Positions 55,394-63,518 of a DNA stretch of 64,000 nt are shown one piece after another. The stretch comes from Thermococcus thioreducens. GTDB lineage: Archaea > Methanobacteriota_B > Thermococci > Thermococcales > Thermococcaceae. Each line of letters begins with the position of its first letter. Position 1 is the stretch's first letter. Made by a program: the position numbers and the translations under genes. Under the pieces are notes generated by a model. It ran no database searches. It saw only the letters and a list, made by a program, of their open reading frames with translations, and was not told the DNA's origin. The DNA lies in NCBI RefSeq assembly GCF_002214545.1, contig NZ_CP015105.1, forward strand, positions 1,922,001 through 1,986,000. The letters run 5' to 3'.

Positions 55394-55522
55394 ATGTTTG
55401 GACTGGAGTTCCTGAACCTGAGCCCGGAGATGGCCTTTGGGGTTGGAGTGCTCTTCGGCCTGCTCCTGGCGTGGGGAATCTACGAGGACCTTGTAGCAGA
55501 CAGGAGGGGCGTGCATGGTTGA
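55394..55522 (+). CDS. 42-residue membrane peptide
   Basis: A short gene, not obvious from length alone, with ATG 55394 just after GGGGGTGA and a stop overlapping the next gene's start region. The product has one helix (AFGVGVLFGLLLAWGIY) and a charged end, DLVADRRGVHG. The tight packing between neighbours supports it. Confidence 0.6.
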   Translation: MFGLEFLNLSPEMAFGVGVLFGLLLAWGIYEDLVADRRGVHG

Positions 55523-55835
55523 CCTCAAGACAGGAGCAATCCTCGCGGCAGTGTACCTCGTTCCATTCCTCATCCTGATGCCGCCGGACAGCACAAACTC
55601 TCCGGGTGCAGTGTTCCTGTGGTTCCTCTATCCAGTAGTCGCGGGAATCCTGCTCCTCGTGACTGCCATCGTCGCATGGAAGGTCTTCGACATAGACTTC
55701 CTTCCATGGGGCCTCGCCCTCATCGTCGGCGCTCCACTGCTCACGATGCTCCTCAGCCCAATCTTCAGCCTCATGTGGGGCTTCTACATTGTCCCGACCA
55801 TGGTCGTCTTCCTCGTAGGTGCCACGCAGGGGTGA
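55515..55835 (+). CDS. 106-residue membrane protein
   Basis: A protein with three or four membrane helices (GAILAAVYLVPFLILMPP, GAVFLWFLYPVVAGILLLV, LALIVGAPLLTMLLSPIF). It overlaps the 42-residue gene by eight bases and has the ribosome binding site AGGAGGGG. Function unknown. Confidence 0.72.
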   Translation: MVDLKTGAILAAVYLVPFLILMPPDSTNSPGAVFLWFLYPVVAGILLLVTAIVAWKVFDIDFLPWGLALIVGAPLLTMLLSPIFSLMWGFYIVPTMVVFLVGATQG

Positions 55836-55840
55836 GGAGG

Positions 55841-55981
55841 ATGGTCAGCCGGAAAGTGTACCTCAAACGGAAGCGGGAGATACTGCACAGAGTGCTCACG
55901 AACATCCAGAAAGAGCTCGCGCGGGTGAACCGCGAGCTGAAACAGCTTGAGAGAGGTGATGAGCGTGGAACCCGCTCCTGA
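55841..55981 (+). CDS. 46-residue basic coiled-coil peptide
   Basis: A charged helical peptide (VYLKRKREILHRVLTNIQKE, then ARVNRELKQLERG) with GGTGAGGAGG five bases upstream of ATG 55841. It overlaps the start of the next gene. Probably a cytoplasmic partner of the membrane proteins around it. Confidence 0.6.
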   Translation: MVSRKVYLKRKREILHRVLTNIQKELARVNRELKQLERGDERGTRS

Positions 55982-56876
55982 ACCTGAGATTCGCGAGGAT
56001 ATCCGCGCCGAGCTCGCGGCAAAGGTCGAGAATAAGAACGAGAACAGGCAGAGGTTCTGGAGGTTGGCCATCACCTTCATCGGCAGCCTGCTCGGCTTCG
56101 GCCTCGTGGCCTACGCCGCGCCAGGATTCTACGACACCCTGCTCTCCATTCACGAGAGCCTCGCCACGCCCCGCTACAGCTTCTACGTCCTGGTGGGCTC
56201 GATTGCCTTCGTCGAGTTCATGAGGATGACATGGGTCGAGTCAGCCAAGGCCAGGAGCAAGAGGCTCATCCCTCTGACCTCGCCAGAGACGGAGATTTGG
56301 GTCAAGGAGAAGCCGCTCATTGGGCTCAAGCTTCCGTTCACGAACCGCGAGATCAAGAACAAGAGGATAAAGCCCCACATCGTCGAGACGGAGTTAGGTT
56401 GGAGAGTCTATCCAAACAGGTCCCTCCTCTCGCCGCAGTGGAACGGCGAGATATACTTCATCCCCTACGATTCCATCCACGGCTACGGCAACACGAGGAT
56501 CATCAGCGCCAGGAAGCCAAGCCAACCGACCTACTACGAGACCGATCCAATCACAGGCGAGGCAATTCCCGTCTACGTGTGGGAGCCGATCGACCTCGGT
56601 GAGGAGAAATACATGAGAGCGCAGAAGGAAATCGCCTACCTCCAGGCAGAGAACCGCATCCTCCAGGAGTACGCCGCCAGGGGCTACGAGCTGGCCAAGA
56701 CAATCAGCCAGATCCCGCAGGAGTTCTTCGAGGAGCTCTCCAACAGAGGCTTCGAGAAGGCAAAGCAGATCCTCGACATCATGGGCAAGGGCTTCTTCAG
56801 CGAGGTCGGGAAGATCAAGAAGGAGGAAATCTCCGCGATTTTGGAGGCAATCAAGAAAGACCGCGAGGCCTGGTGA
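55965..56876 (+). CDS. 303-residue membrane protein with cytoplasmic domain
   Basis: A protein with two N-terminal membrane helices (about 30-55 and 78-95) and a long hydrophilic remainder containing VKEKPLIGLKLPFTNREIKN and a C-terminal helical region from about 215 (AQKEIAYLQAENRILQEYAA). The start is GTG 55965 or ATG 55959; the former is better spaced from GAGGTG. It may be the membrane platform that contacts the ATPase encoded at 57610. No family recognised. Confidence 0.72.
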   Translation: MEPAPEPEIREDIRAELAAKVENKNENRQRFWRLAITFIGSLLGFGLVAYAAPGFYDTLLSIHESLATPRYSFYVLVGSIAFVEFMRMTWVESAKARSKRLIPLTSPETEIWVKEKPLIGLKLPFTNREIKNKRIKPHIVETELGWRVYPNRSLLSPQWNGEIYFIPYDSIHGYGNTRIISARKPSQPTYYETDPITGEAIPVYVWEPIDLGEEKYMRAQKEIAYLQAENRILQEYAARGYELAKTISQIPQEFFEELSNRGFEKAKQILDIMGKGFFSEVGKIKKEEISAILEAIKKDREAW

Positions 56877-56878
56877 TC

Positions 56879-56890
56879 CTTTCGTTTTTC
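56879..56890 (+). terminator. Terminator-like block, copy 2
   Basis: CTTTCGTTTTTC three bases after the stop codon, identical to 53600-53611. Confidence 0.5.
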
Positions 56891-56904
56891 AATTTCGCCC
56901 ATAA

Positions 56905-57012
56905 GGGGGATCGAGCCGCGAGTAGGGGTTCCGAAAGCGGTTCGTCCCCGTGGAGCCGGCCCGTGTGGGCCGAAAAAGGCCGCGAGGTGATCAAGTCAAG
57001 ACGTGACTTGAT
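56905..57012 (+). ncRNA. Structured intergenic region (candidate RNA, operator or origin)
   Basis: A gap of 191 bases is full of dyads. GGGG..CCCC with inner CGAA/UUCG spans 56924-56948; CGGCCC-GTGT-GGGCCG spans about 56957-56972; ATCAAGTCA-AGACG-TGACTTGAT is a perfect 9+9 inverted repeat at 56990-57012; the octamer GCCGCGAG occurs twice (about 56914 and 56979). It could be a structured 5' leader, a small RNA, the operator of the downstream winged-helix gene or a replication origin. No TATA box is convincing. Confidence 0.5.
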
Positions 57013-57067
57013 GGCTTGAAGGACGCGTATCGGGAAAATCACACATTCCGAAACAGGAGGTGGAAAG

Positions 57068-57613
57068 GTGGCGAACGGGTTAGCTTTGGGTAGATTTGAA
57101 TATATTTCGCGTTTGAAGGCCGAAGCGGCCGAGGATGGCGAAGCCAAGTATCTCGACCTTGCCCTTTCTCTCATGGAAAAAGCGGCGCAGCTCGAGGAGG
57201 AGATGGAAAAGGTCCCCGGCATCTACAAGGAGAAAAAGCTCGAAATTGCACTTTCAGCGATAGAGCAGTACAAGCAGGCGAACGAGCTCCTCATCAAGGC
57301 GATTCTTGTCGGCGAGAGCGCCGAGATGGCGCTGAGGAAGCTCGAAAGAATGCTGAGCGCGAGGGCAACGCTGAGGACGAAAATCATCGCGGCCCTCTAC
57401 GGCGAGACTGAGCCGGTCGGCCCCTCTGAGCTCGCCGAGAGGTTTGGCATTTCAACGCAGGCCGTCCACCAGGCTTTGCAAGAGCTCGACAAGCTCAAAG
57501 TCGTGGAGAAAGACGAAAAAGGCCGGTACTCCCTCCGGCCCGGCGTGATGGACGAGGTGTTTCGGCTTCTCTGGCAGAGCGTGGCTGAGCTGAAAGCGAG
57601 GGGAGCGATATGA
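57068..57613 (+). CDS. Winged-helix DNA-binding protein with helical N-terminal domain
   Basis: A 181-residue protein. Residues 1-110 are helical and charged (EEEMEKVPGIYKEKKLEIAL). Residues 115-175 form a MarR/IclR-like winged helix with PSELAERFGISTQAVHQALQ and a wing KVVEKDEKGRYSL. GTG 57068 follows GGAGGTGG. It overlaps the ATPase gene and sits downstream of a perfect 9+9 inverted repeat that could be its operator. Confidence 0.8.
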   Translation: MANGLALGRFEYISRLKAEAAEDGEAKYLDLALSLMEKAAQLEEEMEKVPGIYKEKKLEIALSAIEQYKQANELLIKAILVGESAEMALRKLERMLSARATLRTKIIAALYGETEPVGPSELAERFGISTQAVHQALQELDKLKVVEKDEKGRYSLRPGVMDEVFRLLWQSVAELKARGAI

Positions 57614-58863
57614 TGTCTGCTTATCTCGACCGCTTCGTCGTCCAGCCCAAAGAATTCCAGATCGACCAGCCACGGACCCACGCCGTGGGCCTCACCCGCG
57701 GGAAAAACTTCGTCTATGTCTCTGCCGACATGGTACACCGGTATATTTCTGGACAGACCAACGCGGGAAAAACAACCCTCGCGCAGACTCTCATGGAGGT
57801 GGACTTCCTCCGCGGACGGAAAATCGTCGAGATAGAACCTGCGCTAGAGGCTAAAAACGAGAGGGCATTCATGAACCTGCCGAACGATGACGACGGCATG
57901 CTTGAGGTTCTCAACAAATACTTCCACCTTGAGCCGAGGCCCTTCAAGGCCATCGTGTACTCGCCAGCGACGCGGAAGTACCGTGCTTTCATGAAGAACG
58001 ATGAGGGAATCCGCTCAAAGTTCTACAAGTCGCTCAAGATCACCGAGCCCGACGTGGTGGACCTCATCCTTGCGATTTTTCCAGGTGGGTCCATCGAGAG
58101 ACTCATCATCAACAAGGCATACAAGAAATACACCGAAGAGATCAGACCAAAGAGGAAAGAGCGCTCTATATCCGAGTTCCTGGAGGTCTTTGAGGAAGTT
58201 GGAAAAGAGGCAAACTTCAGCAGTTTCACCCTCCTCAAGCTCGAGTATATAGCAAGCGTTCTTCACAGCGACGGCAAGCACAAGATAGATGAGATTCTCA
58301 AAAAGAAAGACGAGATAAGCGTCTTCACATTCACATTCATCAGAGATCCCCTCGAAAGGTACCTGTGGGCCATGGCCATTCTCAACATTATCTATGACAG
58401 GTGGGAGTACCTCAAGCGGAAAGAAGATATTCTGAGCTTCTATGTAGCAGATGCTCATCTATTAGCCCCAAAGAAGAAGAAAGACATGATCGACACACTC
58501 GCAAGATACCAGGAACGCATGAAGCAGAACTTACAGGTCTACTCGAGAATCTCGCGAGGAAAAGGACTATTGTGGACATTTGATAGTCAGGAATTTGACG
58601 ACCTGGATGACGTTGTAGTGGCACAGTGTCAGGAGCGCTTCATCAAGCGCATGAGGAACCGCGACGTCGCCGAGAAGCTGAAGATTGACTACACAGAACT
58701 GAGACGCCTGGACAAGAAGTTCGCCTTCTTCGATGACGGCTATATGGTGAAGAAAATCCTCGTCAGGCCACCCATGTCGAGAAAAGCCCGCTCCGGAGAA
58801 TTCCTCCCGATTCATTTCGTCAAGGAGTACAAAAGGTGGGAGAATGAGGAGGCGAATTATTAG
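57610..58863 (+). CDS. HerA/FtsK-like P-loop ATPase
   Basis: A 417-residue ATPase. Walker A is GQTNAGKTT (K54), followed by VDFLRGRKIVEIEP as in HerA/FtsK/VirB4-type enzymes. The Walker B region is LSFYVADAHLL near 278, with Asp then Ala-His instead of the usual Glu. A sensor-like LWTFDSQEFDDL follows. It may pump DNA into particles or power a membrane assembly. It overlaps its neighbours on both sides. Confidence 0.78.
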   Translation: MMSAYLDRFVVQPKEFQIDQPRTHAVGLTRGKNFVYVSADMVHRYISGQTNAGKTTLAQTLMEVDFLRGRKIVEIEPALEAKNERAFMNLPNDDDGMLEVLNKYFHLEPRPFKAIVYSPATRKYRAFMKNDEGIRSKFYKSLKITEPDVVDLILAIFPGGSIERLIINKAYKKYTEEIRPKRKERSISEFLEVFEEVGKEANFSSFTLLKLEYIASVLHSDGKHKIDEILKKKDEISVFTFTFIRDPLERYLWAMAILNIIYDRWEYLKRKEDILSFYVADAHLLAPKKKKDMIDTLARYQERMKQNLQVYSRISRGKGLLWTFDSQEFDDLDDVVVAQCQERFIKRMRNRDVAEKLKIDYTELRRLDKKFAFFDDGYMVKKILVRPPMSRKARSGEFLPIHFVKEYKRWENEEANY

Positions 58864-60043
58864 CGTCTTACTCATTATATTATATATGAATATAGTGCTT
58901 CATACCTATGTAGCTGCATTTACATGGCAACGAGAGATCCACCTTGGCGAGCCAATTCTCGTGTATCACAACGATACCCTGCTCTACAACATCACCCTCG
59001 ACATCAACATCAACAGCGGGCAAGTATACGCAATCATCACAGAAGTGCCGTCCGGACGGCTCTTCCTGAAGAACATAGACTGGAATACAATCGAGCTCGG
59101 CAATACAAACATCACCATGACCTCTACATGGAAAAACCCGCAGAACCGCACCGCCAGGGTCATCATCACCGGGCCCGACACCTACACCGTGCTCCTCCAG
59201 AGCGAGCTGGCCCAAAACGAGACCGAGCAGGGGAACCTGACGGCTGCCAACGTCACGAACCAGACGAACCAGACCAACACCACCCCGGCGAACCTGACAG
59301 TGAACCTCACACCCATCAACCTCACTCCAGTCGTGGTTCCCCAAAACCTGACATGCGACAGCGTCCAGGAGTGTCAGCAGATAATCGACAACCTCACAGC
59401 GCAGCTCGAACAGCTGAAAGAAGAGCGCGACGAACTGGCCAAACAGCTCCAGTACCTCCAGCAACAGCTCAACATGACAATGACAGAAAACGAGCAGTTG
59501 AGAAAGCAGATAGAGATACTCCAACAGGCCCTCGAAGAGAGAAACAAGAGAATCCGAGAGCTTGAAGAGGAAATCGAACGACTGAAGGCCGAACAGTGGT
59601 CATGGGAGACGGCAAGAGAAAAGGCCGAAGAGCAATACATCCTCTGGACGCCCTATCTCTTCCCAATAGTCCTCGCGAGCCTCACGATCTACTACAGACG
59701 CTACAAGAGAATCAAGAAATACGCAGACGTCCAGATCGACCTCAAGGCGAAAGAACTGAAAGAAGAGCTCCTAAGCGAGTACCTCAAGAAGGACCTGCTG
59801 AGGGCAAAGATCGAAACAATAGTTGACGACCCGAACCTGCTCGTGATTCTGAGAACCATCATCCCGCAGATAACCGGCTCGACAGAAATCACAAAGGGCG
59901 ACATCCTTCAGCTCGACATCGACCAGGTCGCCAAGCTCGCGAGGAAGCGCTTCTTACTGAAAGAAAACAGAGTTGAATACCTCAAGAAGAAACTGCTTGA
60001 GCTGAAGGAAAGAATCAAAGAGGAGGCTGGCAAAGATGTTTGA
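58844..60043 (+). CDS. Membrane protein with ectodomain, coiled coil and cytoplasmic tail
   Basis: A 399-residue protein with an N-terminal signal (VLLIILYMNIVLHTYVAA), a beta-rich ectodomain (about 25-120), an Asn/Thr-rich linker (TNQTNQTNTTPANLTVNLTP), a long coiled coil (about 180-265), a membrane helix near 270-290 (FPIVLASLTIYY) and a basic cytoplasmic tail of about 110 residues. It overlaps the ATPase gene by 20 bases. The layout suits a stalk bridging the surface layer. Confidence 0.75.
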   Translation: MRRRIISVLLIILYMNIVLHTYVAAFTWQREIHLGEPILVYHNDTLLYNITLDININSGQVYAIITEVPSGRLFLKNIDWNTIELGNTNITMTSTWKNPQNRTARVIITGPDTYTVLLQSELAQNETEQGNLTAANVTNQTNQTNTTPANLTVNLTPINLTPVVVPQNLTCDSVQECQQIIDNLTAQLEQLKEERDELAKQLQYLQQQLNMTMTENEQLRKQIEILQQALEERNKRIRELEEEIERLKAEQWSWETAREKAEEQYILWTPYLFPIVLASLTIYYRRYKRIKKYADVQIDLKAKELKEELLSEYLKKDLLRAKIETIVDDPNLLVILRTIIPQITGSTEITKGDILQLDIDQVAKLARKRFLLKENRVEYLKKKLLELKERIKEEAGKDV

Positions 60044-60323
60044 GAGCCTCTTTGCTATTTCCTTCGTCGGGGCAATTCTACTGTACATTGCAGACCTCTT
60101 CATCCGGCCATGGAAGTACTCACAGGACAGGATCAAAGAGCTTGAAAGGAGACTCAACATCGCGAGAGAAGGAGGGCTAAAGGCAAAACTCCTGGCCTGG
60201 CTGAACGCACCCAAACTCCGCGGAAACCTTCAGTTATATCAAAAGCTCCTCGAAGTCGAACTTGAAGCTGAGAAACGCAGATACGAGATATACTCTCTGC
60301 TGAGGAGGGGTGACCATGTTTGA
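60036..60323 (+). CDS. 95-residue membrane-anchored helical protein
   Basis: A protein with one N-terminal membrane helix (LFAISFVGAILLYIADLFI) and a charged helical tail (DRIKELERRLNIAREGG, LLEVELEAEKRRYEI). It overlaps the previous gene by eight bases and the next by eight. Function unknown. Confidence 0.7.
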   Translation: MFESLFAISFVGAILLYIADLFIRPWKYSQDRIKELERRLNIAREGGLKAKLLAWLNAPKLRGNLQLYQKLLEVELEAEKRRYEIYSLLRRGDHV

Positions 60324-60579
60324 GTGGTTCTTCATCATCTCCATCCTCTTGGGCGGCTGGCTGGTCTATGAAATTTTCCAGGATAAGATCCACGGCCCTG
60401 GAAGGTACTGGATCACCATCAACGTCGAGGGCGACGCTGACAGGGTCGAGTACCTCATCAGACAGCTGGCAAAGGACCAGAAAATCAAAATCAGGAGCTA
60501 CAAAGTCACGGCTGAAAAACCAACACTCAAAAAGAAAGCAAAAACACCCAAAGCCCTAAAAGGAATTCCAGAACTATAA
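60316..60579 (+). CDS. 87-residue membrane-anchored protein
   Basis: A protein with one N-terminal helix (FFIISILLGGWLVYEIF) and a small domain, YWITINVEGDADRVEYLI, that could fold as a ferredoxin-like sheet, then a Lys-rich end. ATG 60316 follows AGGAGGGGTGA. Function unknown. Confidence 0.7.
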   Translation: MFEWFFIISILLGGWLVYEIFQDKIHGPGRYWITINVEGDADRVEYLIRQLAKDQKIKIRSYKVTAEKPTLKKKAKTPKALKGIPEL

Positions 60580-60598
60580 TAAATTGATGGTGGTGCCC

Positions 60599-62008
60599 AT
60601 GAGGAAGATTGCCGCCTTTCTCATCTTTCTCCTTGCCGGCGCGATGGTGCCGGCCGGGATAGTGAAAGCCGAAGTGACGCCTGTAGCAACGTTTCAGGTC
60701 GTGGCTGGACAGCCCTGGACCAAAGAGATTCCAGGGGCCATCGTGAACTGGACAGGGGAATTCGACTGGAACGGCAAAGGGTGGGAAGCGACCTTCTCCG
60801 TGTACTTCACAGAAACCGGTTATCAGCACGGTGTTAGCGCAACAGAAAACGGCTTCGTGGACTCCGACGGAAAATACATCTGGATTATAACCAACCTTCA
60901 AACACAGGACAATCCCGAGACCAAAGAGCTCGGCCTCATGGAAAGCTGGCACGACCTCACAGTGAAATTCATCGATCCCCTGACAGGAAAAGTCATAATC
61001 GACAACGACTTCAACGGAGAAACATACACCCTGCGCGTTGGAGACAATATTGACGTTTCTGGAGAACTTCCAGACAGCAATGGTTATGAGAAGACCGTCC
61101 TCGAGCTCAAAGATATTAAAACCGGCCTTTTTGGGTCAAAAGCCGTGCTTGTGTTACATCATATCACCGCCGTGAGCGGGACGGTAGAGGTGTATCCAAA
61201 TCCTGGCTATCCTCCAGGAACAGAGCTCGGCCCCGGTTCAGAAAACCAGACGAACGAAGAGCCAAAAATCCCGCCCCTTAACCTCAGCACCCCAACAGCC
61301 ATGATCGTCGTGGGTGAGAATGCTGCAGGGACCGACGTGGCCGCGGGGGCAAAAGTCGGGATAGCCGTGCAGAAGTGGATAGACATCATCAAAGAAAAGA
61401 CTGGAGATGTCGTTATCCCCGGCCTCGGCGGACTCGGAGCAAAACTGGCAACACTCCCATCAAAGAACCTAAATGCGGATGCAATGCTTGACACAGAAGT
61501 CTCTGATCCAGGGAAAATAGGGATGATAGTTTACAGCGTAGGAGGGCCAGCAGCGAACCAGTATTCTGCAATGCTCAACAACAGGACTGATCTTCCAGTG
61601 CGCTTTGTCAAGGAGAACGACAGGTGGTACCTCGTGAGCAAATACGGCGACAGATGGAGCGGAAGCTACGGAGTCATTATGATCATTCCCGCAATAAGAA
61701 ACGTTGATGAGTTCAAAGAAAGCCTCATGAAAGGCAACATCAAAATCGCAGACGTGCTCGTTGCGGGGCTTGACAGGTGGGGGACTTACGCTGCTTGCGA
61801 TCTCCTAAAGGGTGAATTCCTGAAACCCGTGAAGGGCATTCAGCCGGATAAAGACCTTATGAGCATTGTGCAGCTCCAAGCGCAAGTTCTGGCAATGTTT
61901 GCGGACCCATTCAGCATCTTTGAGATAGGATTTGACCCAACGAAAGTGCCAATAACTGCTATTATAGTGGACAAGGACGAGAGAATAGTGAAAGTATTCG
62001 TCGGCTAA
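60599..62008 (+). CDS. Exported protein with S-layer-like domain
   Basis: A 469-residue protein with a signal peptide (AAFLIFLLAGAMVPAGIVKA), an N-terminal beta domain (about 25-210), a Pro/Asn-rich linker and a C-terminal half with TAMIVVGENAAGTDVAAGAK (near 232), VGGPAANQYSAML (near 310) and VAGLDRWGTYAACDLL (near 390). Those three motifs recall the archaeal S-layer protein family of methanogens and Thermococcales. It could join the virus or element to the host surface. ATG 60599 follows GGTGGTG. Confidence 0.75.
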   Translation: MRKIAAFLIFLLAGAMVPAGIVKAEVTPVATFQVVAGQPWTKEIPGAIVNWTGEFDWNGKGWEATFSVYFTETGYQHGVSATENGFVDSDGKYIWIITNLQTQDNPETKELGLMESWHDLTVKFIDPLTGKVIIDNDFNGETYTLRVGDNIDVSGELPDSNGYEKTVLELKDIKTGLFGSKAVLVLHHITAVSGTVEVYPNPGYPPGTELGPGSENQTNEEPKIPPLNLSTPTAMIVVGENAAGTDVAAGAKVGIAVQKWIDIIKEKTGDVVIPGLGGLGAKLATLPSKNLNADAMLDTEVSDPGKIGMIVYSVGGPAANQYSAMLNNRTDLPVRFVKENDRWYLVSKYGDRWSGSYGVIMIIPAIRNVDEFKESLMKGNIKIADVLVAGLDRWGTYAACDLLKGEFLKPVKGIQPDKDLMSIVQLQAQVLAMFADPFSIFEIGFDPTKVPITAIIVDKDERIVKVFVG

Positions 62009-62009
62009 T

Positions 62010-62029
62010 TCTTCTTTTTTCCGTTTTTA
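62010..62029 (+). terminator. T-rich terminator after the S-layer-like gene
   Basis: TTCTTCTTTTTTCCGTTTTT begins directly after the stop codon and ends the unit started at 57068. Confidence 0.55.
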
Positions 62030-62084
62030 TCGCTTTATCGTGCTTCTTTTTGAGACAGTGTATTTAAAGCATCCTCCGGTCTTA

Positions 62085-62110
62085 TTTTGTAAACGGTGTT
62101 ATATTAAATC
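62085..62110 (+). promoter_or_regulatory. Element promoter B (shared motif)
   Basis: The block containing AAACGGTGTTATATTAA is identical at 24 of 26 positions to 48270-48295. It precedes the second paralogue of the exported beta-sandwich protein by about 90 bases. The rest of this 187-base gap shows no gene. Confidence 0.7.
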
Positions 62111-62195
62111 TACACGCCAAAAGAGCATATTGGAACCTTACCTGCTCTAATAATGACCCTTCTAAAATCAACAGAACAAGTCGGAGGCCACACCG

Positions 62196-63518
62196 ATGAA
62201 AGCGGCGGCCCGGGCCATTGTAGTTTTGTTTTTGACATTAAGTTTAATTATTCCAAAAGTGACGACAGCGGCCACCATAGACATCAGAGATACCAGTGAG
62301 GACAACGGCGGCCTAGTCCTTATCTCTAACGAGACATGGGAAAGCATTGTCCGCATCCTCACCTCCAACGGAGAACCATTCAGCCTCTCCAACATTCCAG
62401 GTGCTACATCAATCAACGTGAGCGCCCGCTTTGTGGATGACACTGGAAACACTCTAGACATGACCGGCGATGGAATATCAGATGTTTGGATGTACTCTGA
62501 GGACAGCTCAACGCCAGGACTCTGGAGGGCTAACATCACTCTCGGCAATGTAGAACCAGGTATTTACACCCTAAAAATAACCGCAGTTGCCAAAGATAAT
62601 ACCAGCCAGATACTCGATCAGGCAGAATTAACTGAAGAAGTATTTGTACTTGGTGGTCCATATGTAATACAGTTCTTTAATGTGAAAGACAATGAACACC
62701 TTGAGTTAGGGAATCTTGAGATCAGAATTGGAGCTCTAAGTGACCTCGGAAGCATCATCAGCATTGGGAATCTCACCAACACCTTGACCATAAAAGACAA
62801 TAACCACGATGGAATTTGGGGACAGAGGATCGATTTAAACAATGACGGGACTTTTGATGGATGGATAACATTCCTCAAAAACGAAAACAGTTATGATATG
62901 GTGTTTTTCTCGAACAATGCAACACTTCTGGAGGCGTTAATGCCACAGGAGTCTTTTAAAATCTCCGGAGACACTATAACATTTACTAACCGCATCCTGC
63001 GGGAAACCAGGGATTATAGAAACTTCAACTATTATACCCAAATATTATGGGATACAAGTCTGCTTGCAAAACTCGGTATAAAGGCAGTTGACTATTACAT
63101 CATACCATACTCCACTAACGACAACTGGAAAATTACACAATTCTGGAACGGCCGTATCCTGGCTGCGGTGATGAAGGTCAAAATTATCAAGAGAACATCA
63201 TACCTCGGGCTCTTCAGCGGAGAGGAGGTCATTCTCGATGGAAATATCTGGACTCCAACCACGAAAAACGTCGATGAATTAACCCTCAAACCAAAGGCAA
63301 TATTGTGGTCCTGGTACAGGAATAGAGGCGAAGGCGTCATCTGGAAGGCTGCAGTTGATATCACTGCCCCAAGCCACTATGCCATAAAGTCCAGACAGGG
63401 CTGGTCAGCAACGGAATTCCGTGGAGACAATCCGCTTGACGGCCTTAACTGGCTGAGCCGCCAGTTAAGTAAAGATAAGATAGACTGGTGGAAACTCCTC
63501 GGAGGTGATGGAGAATGA
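62196..63518 (+). CDS. Exported beta-sandwich protein, paralogue 2
   Basis: A 440-residue paralogue of 50268-51599 with a signal peptide (VLFLTLSLIIPKVTTAA). Shared blocks are GNTLDMTGDGISDVWM, STPGLWRANITLGNV, PGIYTLKITAVAKD, a calcium-loop-like KDNNHDGIWGQRIDLNNDG (two DxNxDG motifs), and LAKLGIKAVDYYIIP. The identity over these blocks is high, the rest moderate. It is more AT-rich than its paralogue. ATG 62196 has the ribosome binding site CGGAGG. Confidence 0.78.
   Translation: MKAAARAIVVLFLTLSLIIPKVTTAATIDIRDTSEDNGGLVLISNETWESIVRILTSNGEPFSLSNIPGATSINVSARFVDDTGNTLDMTGDGISDVWMYSEDSSTPGLWRANITLGNVEPGIYTLKITAVAKDNTSQILDQAELTEEVFVLGGPYVIQFFNVKDNEHLELGNLEIRIGALSDLGSIISIGNLTNTLTIKDNNHDGIWGQRIDLNNDGTFDGWITFLKNENSYDMVFFSNNATLLEALMPQESFKISGDTITFTNRILRETRDYRNFNYYTQILWDTSLLAKLGIKAVDYYIIPYSTNDNWKITQFWNGRILAAVMKVKIIKRTSYLGLFSGEEVILDGNIWTPTTKNVDELTLKPKAILWSWYRNRGEGVIWKAAVDITAPSHYAIKSRQGWSATEFRGDNPLDGLNWLSRQLSKDKIDWWKLLGGDGE

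Noticed and set aside
58868-58895. Internal promoter at the AT-rich start of the coiled-coil membrane protein gene
   Set aside because: The TATA-like run encodes hydrophobic signal-peptide codons and lacks the conserved AAACGGTG block; the gene is already coupled to the ATPase gene.
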